NCBI GenBank assembly: GCA_950295325.1
Contig: OX485803.1
Coordinates: forward strand, 31,062,001-31,126,000
Source: Polytrichum commune
Taxonomy: Eukaryota; Streptophyta; Polytrichopsida; Polytrichales; Polytrichaceae
Direction of reading: 5' to 3'
Length of the DNA stretch: 64,000 bases
In this document: positions 45,801-57,445 of the stretch, one piece after another
How positions within the stretch are numbered: the first letter of the stretch is position 1
Layout: the number at the start of each line of letters is the position of its first letter
Program-made: the position numbers and the translations under genes
The notes under the pieces: generated by a model
Seen by the model: the letters and a program-made list of their open reading frames with translations, nothing else
What the model was told of the DNA's origin: nothing
Databases searched by the model: none

Positions 45801-48325
45801 GTGGTGTTGACCCTCAACATTGAGTGCATCCCCCAACAACTAATGTGAGCAAAACTCTATACAACATGCAAATGTGGTCAATTACATTGATGAAGGCCAT
45901 CGAAGCATTGCTTGCCTTGAAATTTGCTTATATGTTTGACATATTGAGATAGTATTCACAACAAAGGTACTTCACTGCATTTCTTAAAATCTGATATGTC
46001 CCTTGACATCTGGAAGCATCTTGGTTTAAAATTTTATGATTATGCAAATATACCAACAATTGTAGTTAATTGTTTTGTGATTTTATGAGTCTCATCACGT
46101 GCTCTTGATCTATGTGGGTGATACACCATTCAACACCAAAGCTCACAAGGACTTTTGGGTCCAAATGAATAGTTTTAAAAGGGTGGATGGAGACACAAGT
46201 GAAATCATTATTTGTTTAATTTTTGAGTGTTTATAGATGGCATATGTAATCAAGCTCGAGAAACGAGTCGATTAGAATCTTCATAAGGAACTATCATTTT
46301 ATTTTAAACGTACTTAAATGTTTCATGCAACCAATTCAAACCCTCTTTAACGGTTGAATGCAACAATATTAAGAATACTTCTCTCAAAATAATAAGTGTT
46401 CACATGTCAATTGTCACATGTTAAGATAAGATATATATGGGCTTCTATTGGTTGAATCCAACATAAATACGAACATCATATTTATAAAAAAAAAATTACC
46501 ATGAGAGATGTCACTTTCTAAAAGAAGTAGATTTTCACAGTAGACATTCATGCAATTAATGCCCCAAAATTTCTTAGAATATTCAACATGCTTAATTCGT
46601 GATAAATTCAATCATAATAAAATGAGGTTAAAAAATTAGGGCTTTATTCCCATTTTTGTATACCATATAAGATATTCACTCATGCATGTCCATAAACATC
46701 ACAAAACCCTAAAAGTGAGATTTAATTAATTTGAAGTGGGAGTGTTATCATCATTTCACACCCACATGGTTATAATCCTCTGCAATTGGGTGCACCTTTG
46801 AGACACAAACTATACACATCACCTCATACCTCAAGGCCCTTTGGCTCTTACCCAAGGCACTTGCATCAAATTGACATGCTAAGGGAGGCAAGATGCATGT
46901 GAAGACTGACAATTGAATTGAAAGGTCGTCGTTTTATGTCATAGACAAGCCTTCACACATGTGACATGCAAAATGCACTTTATCATATAAGTTACATCAA
47001 TCATCTTTGACATGTGACAAAAATAAATTGTGATAGTTTTCATGTTGGGGAAGGCACATCGTGTAAACCTAAAGGAGCACATGAGACTATGAGGTATCAA
47101 AGCAAGGGCGGGGGTAACTACTATATGATTCTATGATTATATGGATCATGTAGTTACCAAATTTTGTAAGATATACAAATTCTCACAACCTTGTAGGTAA
47201 TTCTAACTAGTAACTTGAGATTATTGTGTAAGGGCTATGTTATAAAGAAATTTTTGATACTCCTAAGATTCTCTAGACATAAACTGATACTTCAATAATT
47301 GATGATCTTATATACTATATCACAACACAAAGTAAGTGCAACATAGGTTCAATGCATAGAACTAGAATATATAAGATAATTGCACTTGAAGACATAAAAA
47401 CACAATATTCAAGAAAGCAAGTTGGGGGGGCGGTGTGGATCTAATTAGAATCCACAATAAAGAAAGAAACTTATGCAAGTGATAAACACACAATGTATAT
47501 GTTTCAAACACAACAATGAATGTTAATGCACAAATGTACCACATTCAAATACATCACATTAATTTTCTTCACCACCCATGTACATGTAACTAGTAATTAG
47601 ATAATTCCGAACTTTTTGACCACATGTCCACTTTACTATCTCCACTATGGTGCTAAATGTTTGCTCACATTGTGTCCTTGGTTTTTTAATATGCAATCAC
47701 CTACATGGTTACATGGTGAGTACAAATAACAATACTTGCAGTAGTGTTCACATCTCCAAGAAGTGCTTGCTTATTTTCAAACCCATCAAAAGTTTGGAAT
47801 TACCTTGATGATGCCCATAATCTTGCTATGTTAATATTAGGCAAAATTCCATTAACTTCATATGTGTACTTATTGGGAGATTAGTGTATCAAACTAAGCA
47901 TCTCAATCATTGAAAGAACCACAATTTGTGGATATTTGAGGATCAAGGTAAGATAGTGAATTAAATAGCGCACAAAAACTCCAAAGTAATTTCAAAATTC
48001 TAAAATCTATGGAATCCATTATTTGTCTATCTCAAATCACCCACAAAGAGTACCATAGTAAATACGTTCATGGATCGATCACATATTGGTTTCAAGAAAA
48101 TAAATTTATCATTGTGTTGCTCACCCACAAATTTGAAAAGGTGCATGTTAACCCTGCCCCTATGATTTTTATTTTTTCCTTTTTTCCTTTTTCATTGGGG
48201 GGGGGGGGGGGGGAGGTGTTAGTGTCGGGGCCCATGATCCGGCAACCTCGTAAAAAAAATTCAAATAAATTATGATCCCAATTGAAAATTGTTGCCCAAC
48301 CTGCTTGACTTCAAAACAAGATTGT
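45801..48325. other. AT-rich intergenic, no gene recognised
   Basis: Holds a G8 tract (47426) and a G17 tract (48197-48213) preceded by a T/C-rich strand. Frames up to 88 codons lack motifs. No RNA gene was seen. Confidence 0.35.
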
Positions 48326-48505
48326 CCTTACATTCTTGAAGGGCGTTTGTCCACAAATCCCATATTGAGTGCACTTCACTTTCAAGCTCCAAAATCCGAT
48401 ATATATGTCCATTTCCCTTTAATAAATAAGTAATTGATTGGGATTTCATTCCCAAAGCAAAACCATCAATGCAACATGTAATTAATTTGGAAGTCATTGC
48501 TCCTC
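48325..48505. repeat. Single arm of the foldback element
   Basis: Matches the left arm of the 1870-4385 element from cattcttgaaggg through cacaaatccca, a ccaaaatcc(g)atat(a) block, attg(a)tgggatttcatt and catgtaatt(a/t)a. The partner arm is absent, so this is a solo or broken copy. Confidence 0.75.
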
Positions 48506-50865
48506 TTGCTCCCGCATCCTCATGGTCTTGTGTTTATTTCAAGGTTCTACAAGGATTATTTGTGGAAGGGCTATTTACCTCCAAGGCACAAATTAAAAAA
48601 ATCCCTATAATTCCACTCTAAATACACAACTAACATGCCTTTCATTCTTCTTTCTCCCAAGAGTTCCTCTTGGGATCTCAATTTCAGGACCCCATTTTGT
48701 CTTGTCTTTTGGTTGTGGTTTGTAAGTTTTCATTTCCTATTTCTAAAGTGGAACCATAGTCTTTGGTAACAAATGATCTTTTGAGTGTAACAGTTGTCTT
48801 GGTAAGCATTGGACAATGCATCTTCAAATCACATCAAGTCCTTTGTTAATTGGTCAATGTTAATTACAATGCAAGACAAAAAAAATTATTCATTACTTCC
48901 AAAATCTAATTATTACTCACAACCATGCATTTAATCAATAACTAAGACAATATGTTGATTGCCAAGTACAACTTGCACCATCAACAATAACCAAGGTAGC
49001 GCACGAGACCATAGTTAATATGGTCAGCGTACTCATGGATCATAGTTCACAAACTAAGTATCAATCTAATATTCCCACCTAACCCTATGATGACTCGTGC
49101 CTTGATAATAGTGATAATCAAACGTCTATCCTATCACTACGATAGACTATAGCTATTCAATCTATCATCCCCACAATGACTCAATTGATCATAATTTACT
49201 CTCGTCATCTTTAGTTCATAAGAGGATTCATTACATCTCACATTCAACTAACACACACCAATAAGACTAGTCATTTTTTTTTTCACTATAATCACAAATT
49301 TGATGAAATGTTCTATCGTGCCCTTTGCCCTTCATAGACTTCAACAGTTGTCAAGTGACATCTCTCTTAGACTACCTTTGACTGAATATCTCTCAAACAA
49401 ATTATAGTTCTAACCTGCCTAATTTTGTCCATAATTTATTATTTTCGTTTTTAATTGATTGCAAATTTCATTAAAATGTCACTAAGTTCCCTACAATGAA
49501 ACTATTAACCCAACAATTCAGTTCACAATTATATTGGCATTGTTATTGCAAAATTGGGTAGTCTACATTCCTTTTAACTCGAAAAAATAATTCAAAAAGT
49601 GCACGCATTGCAAATGTGGTGCAAAAAAATGGCAACAAAAAGGCTTCATATGTACATACCATTGCAAAACCACACAATAACAACACTTTAGAGACACACA
49701 ACATACAACTGCAACAACTTGAAGCAAATTATTCCAAGAGTGTAGCCTAAATGAAAAATGCAATGAGAAAATTAGGCAAATAGTTTAAGAGTTGCTTACA
49801 AGCAAGCATGTTGGCGGTTTAATATTACATTATATCATGCATCACAAAAAAACTTATGGTGGAAACACAACATTCCTAAGGTCCTTATCTTCAACCCCTA
49901 CTTAATAGATACAAAATTGAATGATCCATATTTCAGGTCTATCTACATAACATGTTATAGGATTGTTTACTTCTAACATACCCTTAATTATGTGAAACTT
50001 TATATTAATTTTATGTCAAAAGAATTGAATCCTCCCTATATTAGGTCACATGTTGATTCACAAATGCAATGAAGGACCTACTCATGAATCCAACTAGCTC
50101 ATCAAAGTTCATACTTCATCCTTTTTTTTTCTTTTTTTTTCTTGGGTTATTTTTTCAGTGGTTGGATGTGGGGAGTGGCCTAGCTGGAGGCCTATCCTTA
50201 TGAAGTGATTACTACTCAAGTTGAGTACTCTTATGACTTATTGCATGGCCAAGAACCCCAAAGGTCACTAAGACATTTTAACATTTATGAATTAGTGGTA
50301 AGCATATGTTATTAGGTTATTTTTCTTAATTGAACACCTATATTAAGTGGTGTGTGGTTAAGTGAGGATTGAAGAACAGACACCATAAAGACACATATTT
50401 AAAATAGACTGGGCTCGGTTTTTAAAATTTACTAACCATTCCACACTTTTAAAATGAACACAATTGGGAGGATCTATGCATTTAGGTGAGCAAACGTGCG
50501 TTTTAAAACCATAATAATATTAGGGAGGGTCCGAATTCAATCCAATTTTTGTTAATGCTTCAACATAGATTTGCTAATACAAGACATGTTTCATTATGTA
50601 AATTTATTTGGTAGAAGTTGGAGAACATTTTTAAAAAATGATTAACCCACGTACCTTATAATAATAAGCAACTAGTCACAAGAGTGTTTTGCCCTAGTAT
50701 TTTCTTGCATATGTGGTCAATTCTAGTTAGTCATCTGACCAAGACAAAGTTTGGCTCATTTTAGAGACCATTTTATATCAATATTTACTTGCAACTGGAT
50801 TCCACTCGAAGGGCAAGTTGCTAACACCATAAGGTGTGTGGGTGTTATTTGGTTTTATTCATGTT
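48506..50865. other. Intergenic, no gene recognised
   Basis: AT-rich. A T/C-rich strand with long T runs lies at 50120-50155. No motif-bearing frame. Confidence 0.35.
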
Positions 50866-50869
50866 CTCC

Positions 50870-51200
50870 AACTTATATCAATTAGATTTACACAACAAAA
50901 CTCATGTTGCATTAGCAAATCTATGATGAAACATATGCAAAGAACGGATTGAAAATCGGACCTCCCTTGATTTGAATCGTGGTTTTCGGAAGTGCATGTT
51001 TGTTGATTCCTAATTTGAATACATAAGTCCTCCCATTTGTGTTCACTATTGAGTGTAGAGTAATTAGTCATATTTAAAGACAATCCCAATCTTATTTAAT
51101 TATGTGTCTTTATGATGTTTTCTCTTTGATCCTTACCAAACCACACATCAATCAAATCCATGGGTCCAATTAAAAAAACCAACCAGTTTTGACCCATCTA
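50870..51200. repeat. Dispersed repeat, copy of 5345-5680
   Basis: See the entry at 5345. Same orientation, similar length, about three-quarters identity by eye. Confidence 0.7.
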
Positions 51201-51755
51201 CTTGATGTGGTTGGTTCCAATTGGCTACAAAGCTTTGACCCATTTTGGAGACCCCCTGGGTTTTTTCCCGCAATGCAAAGCCAACAAAATTTAGGTTGCA
51301 AGACTCACAATATGGATTGACTTGCCCCCCCCCCCCCAAAAAAAAAAAAACTTGAAATTACTTAGCTCATTGGTTGTGCTATGTGGGAGGATGCATCATA
51401 CAAGAAAATTTATCCTTTGATTCCAAGATTCCCCATTTACAATGAGCATTTAGGATGTGCAATATGGAGTATTTGCCAAGCCAAGCAACTATAAATTTAT
51501 AGTGCCATTGACAACCTAAAGTCGGAGATGGTCTATGTCCTTCGTGATGAACTTTGATGTGTTCAACCATCAAAATATCAACTACTGGTTTTGGGCATGT
51601 TATGTACACATACATTCTATTTTGGGCATGTTCTATAGATGTATACTTCGACACTAGAGTTGAACTAAACATGTAGTTTTCAATTACAATTTCCTTCTTT
51701 GGGAAAAGACCGTCATCTAGTTTCTTAATAATGCTATGAAATTTGGTATTGCCTG
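51201..51755. other. Intergenic with C13-A13 tract
   Basis: An uninterrupted C13 run is followed directly by A13 (51325-51350). No gene was recognised; a 97-codon minus frame (51379-51672) has no known motif. Confidence 0.35.
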
Positions 51756-52180
51756 CAGTGTCTGGAGAGATTTTTGGGCATAATCGGTCGATATCCTGGT
51801 CTTTCCAGGTCCAACTAGTTTCATGGTGACATCTTTCGGTTTTCTCTATGAAATTGAGGTATATTCTATAAATTATTCCAAAACAATTGGTGAATTTCCA
51901 AAAGTCTTGAACTTCAACTAACTATTTCTCAAACTCAATTGGTTCATCCATAACTACACTAAATATTGTATCTAGTGTCAATTACTATTTGGAATCATGC
52001 AAAGCTATAAATTTTTTAATGTAATTTTTTTTTCCTCAACAACAATCAAATTGTTGTTTGGACATCATAGAAAATTAACATCATTGCTTGGTAAAAAAAT
52101 TACATTAATAGTATAAAGATAAAGAATTGTGTAACTTCAAATAGTAAGTGACACTGAATATCATATTCACTCTACCTAGC
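51756..52180 (+). mobile_element. hAT-like MITE (family C) ending in a family A MITE
   Basis: Starts CAGTGTCTGGAGAGATTTTT and follows the family to ggttcatccataac. It is then interrupted by a TA-flanked family A element (51957 to about 52172: CACTAAATATTG at the left, aaatagtaagtgacactgaa at the right). The expected final 30 bases of the hAT element beyond the insert are not clear. Confidence 0.65.
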
Positions 52181-52374
52181 GATCTGTAATCCGGCTACGC
52201 ACCGGTGAATTCTGAATCTAAAAATTAGGCCGAACATTCTACTATTATTCCATAGATTGTGTGGATGAAATTGCCATAAATATCCCTAAAATCCAAAAAA
52301 TGGATGAAATCACCAACTTCAAAAGAATATGTATAAAATTGGATGAAAATCGGTACAATCATCCATTTGTACAC

Positions 52375-52450
52375 TACATGATTACGGAAGTGTCTTGGGA
52401 CGGCCTTTGGACACTTTCTTTTGGGGTCTCACACTTTCGTGGTCACATGT
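52375..52450. mobile_element. Fragment of H1 Harbinger-like MITE
   Basis: The acactacatgattacgg(a) and gaagtgtcttgggacg words, then ggacactttcttttgggg and tcgtggtcac, are the inverse of the left interior of the H1 copies at 41912 and 53824. Confidence 0.55.
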
Positions 52451-52491
52451 GACAAAACCTAGCCACAAATGGTCACATGTGAAGGAAAAAC

Positions 52492-52883
52492 CACTAAACT
52501 AAATATGATATTTAGTGTTTGATTACATTCAATGTTGTTACCACCCTACCTTACTCAACACTAATTTTCAATTCCTTGACAATTATGACATAAATGTGCC
52601 GCTTCCTTCCCTACTGCCACCTCCCTTCCTGTGAAGCATGGATTTCATTGGACTTGTGATTTTAGGGATGGCGCCCCACCTTCCTGCTAACTGATTGCTC
52701 ATTTGCCGAAGTCGATGGCATTCTTTTCATATCCTTACTAACACTAAATTCAAACATGTAACTTCCACATAATTACCACAGTTGATATGTTTACAATCAA
52801 CGTTACTTACTTTGATAGGGTTATTGACATTTAGTGTATGCGTTCGTATTTAGTGTATCAAACACTAAATCTCATATTTAGTG
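52492..52883. mobile_element. TA-type CACTAAATA MITE, long type (family B), reverse copy
   Basis: The interior is the inverse of 39026-39340: ttactcaacactaattttcaatt at the left, and a ttaacactaaattcaaac-like block with gttattgacatttagtgta at the right. A stretch of about 130 bp near 52600-52730 has no counterpart and is probably a later insertion. Confidence 0.65.
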
Positions 52884-53315
52884 TTACTTCTATCCGTTCA
52901 TTGATGTTCTCCTGCATGCAGTGCTTTTAGGAATGTAGACTTATATTTAGCGAACCTGCTATGCACCCTCCAAGGGGAACGTGGTCCTTTAACTTAATTT
53001 AAGTTCCAAGACGTGTCTGTAAAATGGGACACAGTCATAAAGTACGGAGGAGGGGATTTAGCATATCCTTGCACCAGTCACGAGGCAACAGGTGTCTGGA
53101 GGCCCTTGCCCCGTTCCCTTTGCGTACAATAAACTACAGTTGGTCCCCGCATTCTTGGCCCGGGCTAAATCACATATGTGTTTGGCTGGGCCCCGCCCCT
53201 CCCACGTCTTCTTCATTGCCCAGTCTTCCTACCCCACCTGCATGGGAACTCTTCCCTGTTGGGTACCAATGTGACAGTACCCGGTCACTTAAGGCATTAC
53301 GCGTCTAGTTACTTA
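52884..53315. other. GC-rich intergenic patch
   Basis: 53020-53290 is unusually GC-rich for the region (for example gggccccgcccctcccac). Frames of 60-94 codons on the plus strand are open but have no recognised domain. It might be a captured gene fragment; nothing shows which. Confidence 0.3.
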
Positions 53316-53714
53316 GAGCAAGCCCAATGACTTCCTGCACCTGCATCTGCATCCAAGAACGGAAAGTGGGCTCCATCCGGGATGCAGAAGCAGATGCAGG
53401 TAAGTCGGCCAGTCATGCCTGCATCCCACCAAATTAATTTACCCTAAGCTACCCCTGTACCGGAAGCCAGGCACTACAAAGTCGGCAGCTGGCTTGTCAT
53501 ATCTGACAAGTACCCTTAATGATGGGCGTCTTATTCAAATAGCAGACTCCCTACATAAGTCGACGTTATGCAAGGAGGGCGTCAGTTCCTGCTTAAGTTT
53601 TCATCCGAATTCTGAGTTTAGGGGGACCACTAGGCCACATTCCTGGATTTGCATTTGCATCGCGGATGAAAAAATGCAGATGCGGATGCGGATCCAGGAC
53701 TACTGGGCTTGCCC
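53316..53714. mobile_element. PIF/Harbinger (Tourist)-like MITE with TTA duplication (family H3)
   Basis: The left terminus is GAGCAAGCCCAATGAC and the right is the inverse CTACTGGGCTTGCCC, with subterminal purine/pyrimidine words built on tgcatctgcatcc repeated in both arms. TTA lies on both sides (53313-53315 and 53715-53717). Length 399 bp. The overlapping frames here are by-products. Confidence 0.85.
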
Positions 53715-53823
53715 TTAAGCCGTTGAGCTCCTTTGGCATGTGAAGGAACTCCATCAACAAACTTGGGAATAATGAAAGTGATGTCAACTTGAATATTTGT
53801 AATTCTGGCTAGGTATTGGCACG

Positions 53824-54293
53824 TGTGACCACAAAAATGTGAGACCCCAAAAGAAAGTGTCCAAAGGTTGTCCCAAGACACTTCCATAATCATGCAGTGT
53901 GGTCATGGGCCCTCGAGTGCAGTGTGAAGCCATATGTGTCCGGGCCCTCAACCGAGTGCTATTTCGATGAATTTCTATCTCTGCAGGTCCTCACACATGA
54001 TTAATTATAATAAATCAACGGTTGAGAGATTTCGGAGTGTTGTCGTCTCTTGGTTTTGTGTTAGGCCTACCTCTAAGAGGTGGTGTTTGAAATAGTCCAA
54101 GTGACCATGGAACGTGATCCATTTGATGCCATGTAGGAATCCAAACTTTACACAAACATCTTGCATTCACTTGCTCCATGGGTCCCTTAAGCGTGGTGTG
54201 AAGCAAACTTGGACCGGGCTCCACCTTTTCTAGCAATGAGAGTGCTTGAAGTGCAATGGTCATGGGCCCTCAATTTGGTATGTGAAGTGGCCC
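53824..54293. mobile_element. H1 Harbinger-like MITE lacking its left terminus
   Basis: Same orientation as 41912-42630: gaaagtgtccaaagg, agtgtggtcatgg, tccgggccctca, a gcaggtcctcacacatgatt block (the site occupied by a hAT MITE in the other copy), gagagtgcttgaagtgcaatgg, and the terminus tgaagtggccc followed by TTA. Confidence 0.75.
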
Positions 54294-54296
54294 TTA

Positions 54297-56590
54297 GTGG
54301 GACACAATTACCCATTCACGGTTGCATCCAAAGAATGTAAACCCAAATAGTTTACATTAGGATCCAAGTCCAAATTATGAGAAAATGAAATGACATAATG
54401 TGACATCATTTCCCTGCACATCTAATTGTTCTCAATACAATTAAATTACTCCTAATTTGAGAAACCGATTTTCAAGCTTGAATATGAAAATAATGTCCAT
54501 CAAGGAGTATAATGGAGCCCAAGTTGTTTTGGACATGGCACCCAATGTAAATCCACCCTTAAGCTACCTATCATGGAGCTATCCTTCAATCTATCTCATG
54601 TTGTAGGATAGATACGCTCAAGGTGATTGAGCAATTGACTTACCAATTGAAGGTTTGCATAATTTGACATCTACTAGGCTTTAGTTCAATATAAACAAGT
54701 GCAATCATCTACACATGTCAAGTCATGTCAACCTTCACACTCTCAAAGGGATGTAATCTATTGATTCGTCATTGAGTTTTTTGACTAGGAGGTGAGGACT
54801 TTATGAAAGATCATCAAGCACTTGAGCAATAAGCATGCACACCACACGTTATTATGTGGTGAGTATGTAATGCTTGTGTATTTGTCTCTTTTAGAGAGAC
54901 TTGTCCATATTGTCAAAATTGTTGCATAGGTGTGGAAATTAGTATCCACAAGTGGCAATCGCATTGCACTCGAAGTTTAGAGATACATAATGTTCATTCA
55001 ACGTTACATTCAATACCTTATGGATAAGTTAGGAAGAAATCAAGCTTCACACTTCCATTTCATCTATTAGATCGCTCCATTGTAATGTTAATTGCATGGG
55101 ACGTTTGAATTCAGTTAGTAACCCAACCCCTAATTAGGGCATACTATCTTCAAAATAAAACGACAAAGCCTCTTACTAATCCAATAAAACATTGTTTACT
55201 TAATGACCTTCACATGCACAAGACATTCTTGAACATCATGTATACAAGCCATGTGCAAATTGATCATGGGATGCTTTTGTTGATATTTAGCAAAATTGGG
55301 ATCACTCTTGAATCTTTCTCTCCAAGCAACTATCTCATTTACATTCTTCATAGTTGGGTAACCTAAAATGCATATCTTAGCTACTCTCACTCTTAAAACG
55401 CTTATAAAGTTACCTAGTTTGACGAGATGTGAACATAACTTTTTGCCATTCATTTTTGTTTTCAACCATTGAGACACGTGGAGAGACCCATGTTCTCCCT
55501 ACACCCCATGTAGGCCCATCATATGGTTGTGTCCAATAGACCTCTTTAGAGTACGGGTACCCTTCTCCATACTTTTTCCAATACGACTACATGAGAGAAT
55601 CCTTGCACAAATAGAGAGATTGTCGATGACAAGTTTTTATAATTTTGACTTATAGACAACTAACATCACGTATTCACATCGATCACTTGAACATTTAAGG
55701 GTTAAAGGTTGATAACCACGAACAATTGGGATAATCCATCCAAAGTGTCGAGAGTAGGATGCGAGGTCCTCCTTATAAGCTTGTTTCAAGCTCCAACATT
55801 GACGACACAATTGGATCGAGTTCCGACTTCACTCTAAGCTTCGGAGGCCAATATGGCCAAGGGTTTCTCACAAGTTTTCATAAGAGTCGGAAAATCATGA
55901 GTGAGTCCACAAGAGAGAGAGAACTTTTTGGCCGCGTCTACACAAGTGGACACCTTTATGTTGTATGTAGTATGAAGGCTTTTAAGAAATAAGGGGCCCA
56001 CATGAGTGCACCGACCTCGTTTCCTAGAAGGCCCCCAAGGAACATATCCCATAGTAACCTTTGACGTTTCCGCCACACGAGACGTCCTACAATAGCGAGG
56101 AAAAGTAAACTCTGGAATACTTCTTGGGCACGGCAATCTAGAATACTCATTAACTCCCCCCCCCCCCCCCTTATGATAAAGTCGGAGTCTGTAATGCTAA
56201 TTCCAAAGCATAATCAACCAATGAAAGTAAATTTCGTGCTATAATACACGTATAATGTGGCCGTCTGCAATTTCACCTTGGGGGCTAATTGGCTTGGTTG
56301 ATCATCCAAACTCACGAGTTAAAGAAACAACTCATCTACTAAAGAGAACAACAAAATTGGGCCAGTAAATTTTTTTTGAAAAGATCTTTCATGGGAATAT
56401 GCTGTTTTTTTGGACGAGAATGGAGGCATTTTCACCATGCAGTAAGATAATAATGTTAAAATCACACTATAATACAATAACATGGTGGACTGCATTATTT
56501 TTCACCTTGTAGCAAGAAAGTAATATTTCATTGATATAATAATATAATCATACTGTGGGTTGACTGAATGTTATTTTACCTCGGGGTAAA
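54297..56590. other. Intergenic, no gene recognised
   Basis: AT-rich with a C15 tract (56156-56170). Frames at 55196-55477, 55759-55992 and 55834-56136 are open for 77-100 codons without known motifs. No RNA gene. Confidence 0.35.
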
Positions 56591-57260
56591 ATTGGTTGGG
56601 GGCCAGGTGGAAGAGCAAAGACACAGACACAGGTAAAAGTTACCCATTCTTCCCTTTTCATCTCCCCGTCCGCAATAATAAAGCGACAACAACAATTACA
56701 GACAGCTTTACAGTGTCGGATTCCCAGCATGTGGGCAGCTTCATCTGGCAGGCATCTCTCGCTCTCGCCATGAACCTATCCCGGCCACTGCTGCACCCAC
56801 CAAGTATTCTTGCGCAGAAATTGCAAAATATGTGCCATGAACAGGACACCAGCGTTGAATTTTGTGTCACCTCGATCCATGCCAAGCGGAGGGGGAGGGA
56901 GAGGGAGAGGGAGAGATCAGAGAGAGGCAGAGAGGAAGAAGCACAGGGGCGACTTGGTCACCTGAAGTCGCAAGTCGGAGGAATCCGACGCTACAGACAT
57001 ACGAGCAGGCAGAAGAGAGGCAGCGAGAGGGGGGGCAGGCGCGCCGGCCAAACCCTTGGAGTGCTTCCAAAGTTCCAAGTTTCTTCCCTCGCTGCTGCCG
57101 AGCTTTACAGCTTGCGGGAGGCGTTCAGCTGGACTACCGTGGCTGCCGGATGCATTCAGCTTGGCGGTGAAGCTTCGCACGTGAGGTCCCCCCCTCCCCC
57201 TTCTCTCTCTCTCTCTCTCTCTCTCCAAGATGCTTTCGTTTTCTGAACAATTTACTGGGG
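56591..57260 (+). promoter_or_regulatory. Probable promoter/5' leader start with GA and CT tracts
   Basis: Composition shifts to near-balanced GC. A gagagggagaggg-type purine tract lies at 56889-56935 and a pure CT tract at about 57205-57227, both common at plant transcription starts. It is 3.5-4 kb upstream of the SAWADEE start codon. The start of transcription cannot be placed exactly. Open frames over the purine tract (for example 56596-57246) are low-complexity and probably not coding. Confidence 0.4.
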
Positions 57261-57445
57261 CTCCTTGTTGTGCACTGTATGCAACAAAGAGGTAGTCCGT
57301 TCCAAAGGGGCAGGGGATGAGGTTCGTGAAGGTTGAAGCACTTTGCTACCAGAGGTTTGAGTGAACAACAGTCTCTCTATCTCTCCAAGATTTGTGTTTT
57401 CTCAATAATCCACTGGAGCTCCTTGTTGTGCACTTTGCAACGTGA
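57200..57445 (+). repeat. Direct repeat of ~75 bp in the leader
   Basis: ctctctctccaagatgc, then tttctgaacaatttactggg, then gctccttgttgtgcact (57207-57285) recurs as ctctctatctctccaagatt, tttctcaataatccactgg and agctccttgttgtgcact (57371-57440). An imperfect duplication with a period of about 155 bp. Confidence 0.75.

Noticed and set aside
56596-57246. 216-codon frame and overlapping frames on both strands
   Set aside because: They run through GA and CT low-complexity tracts at a probable promoter/leader; arginine-glutamate repeats are a by-product.
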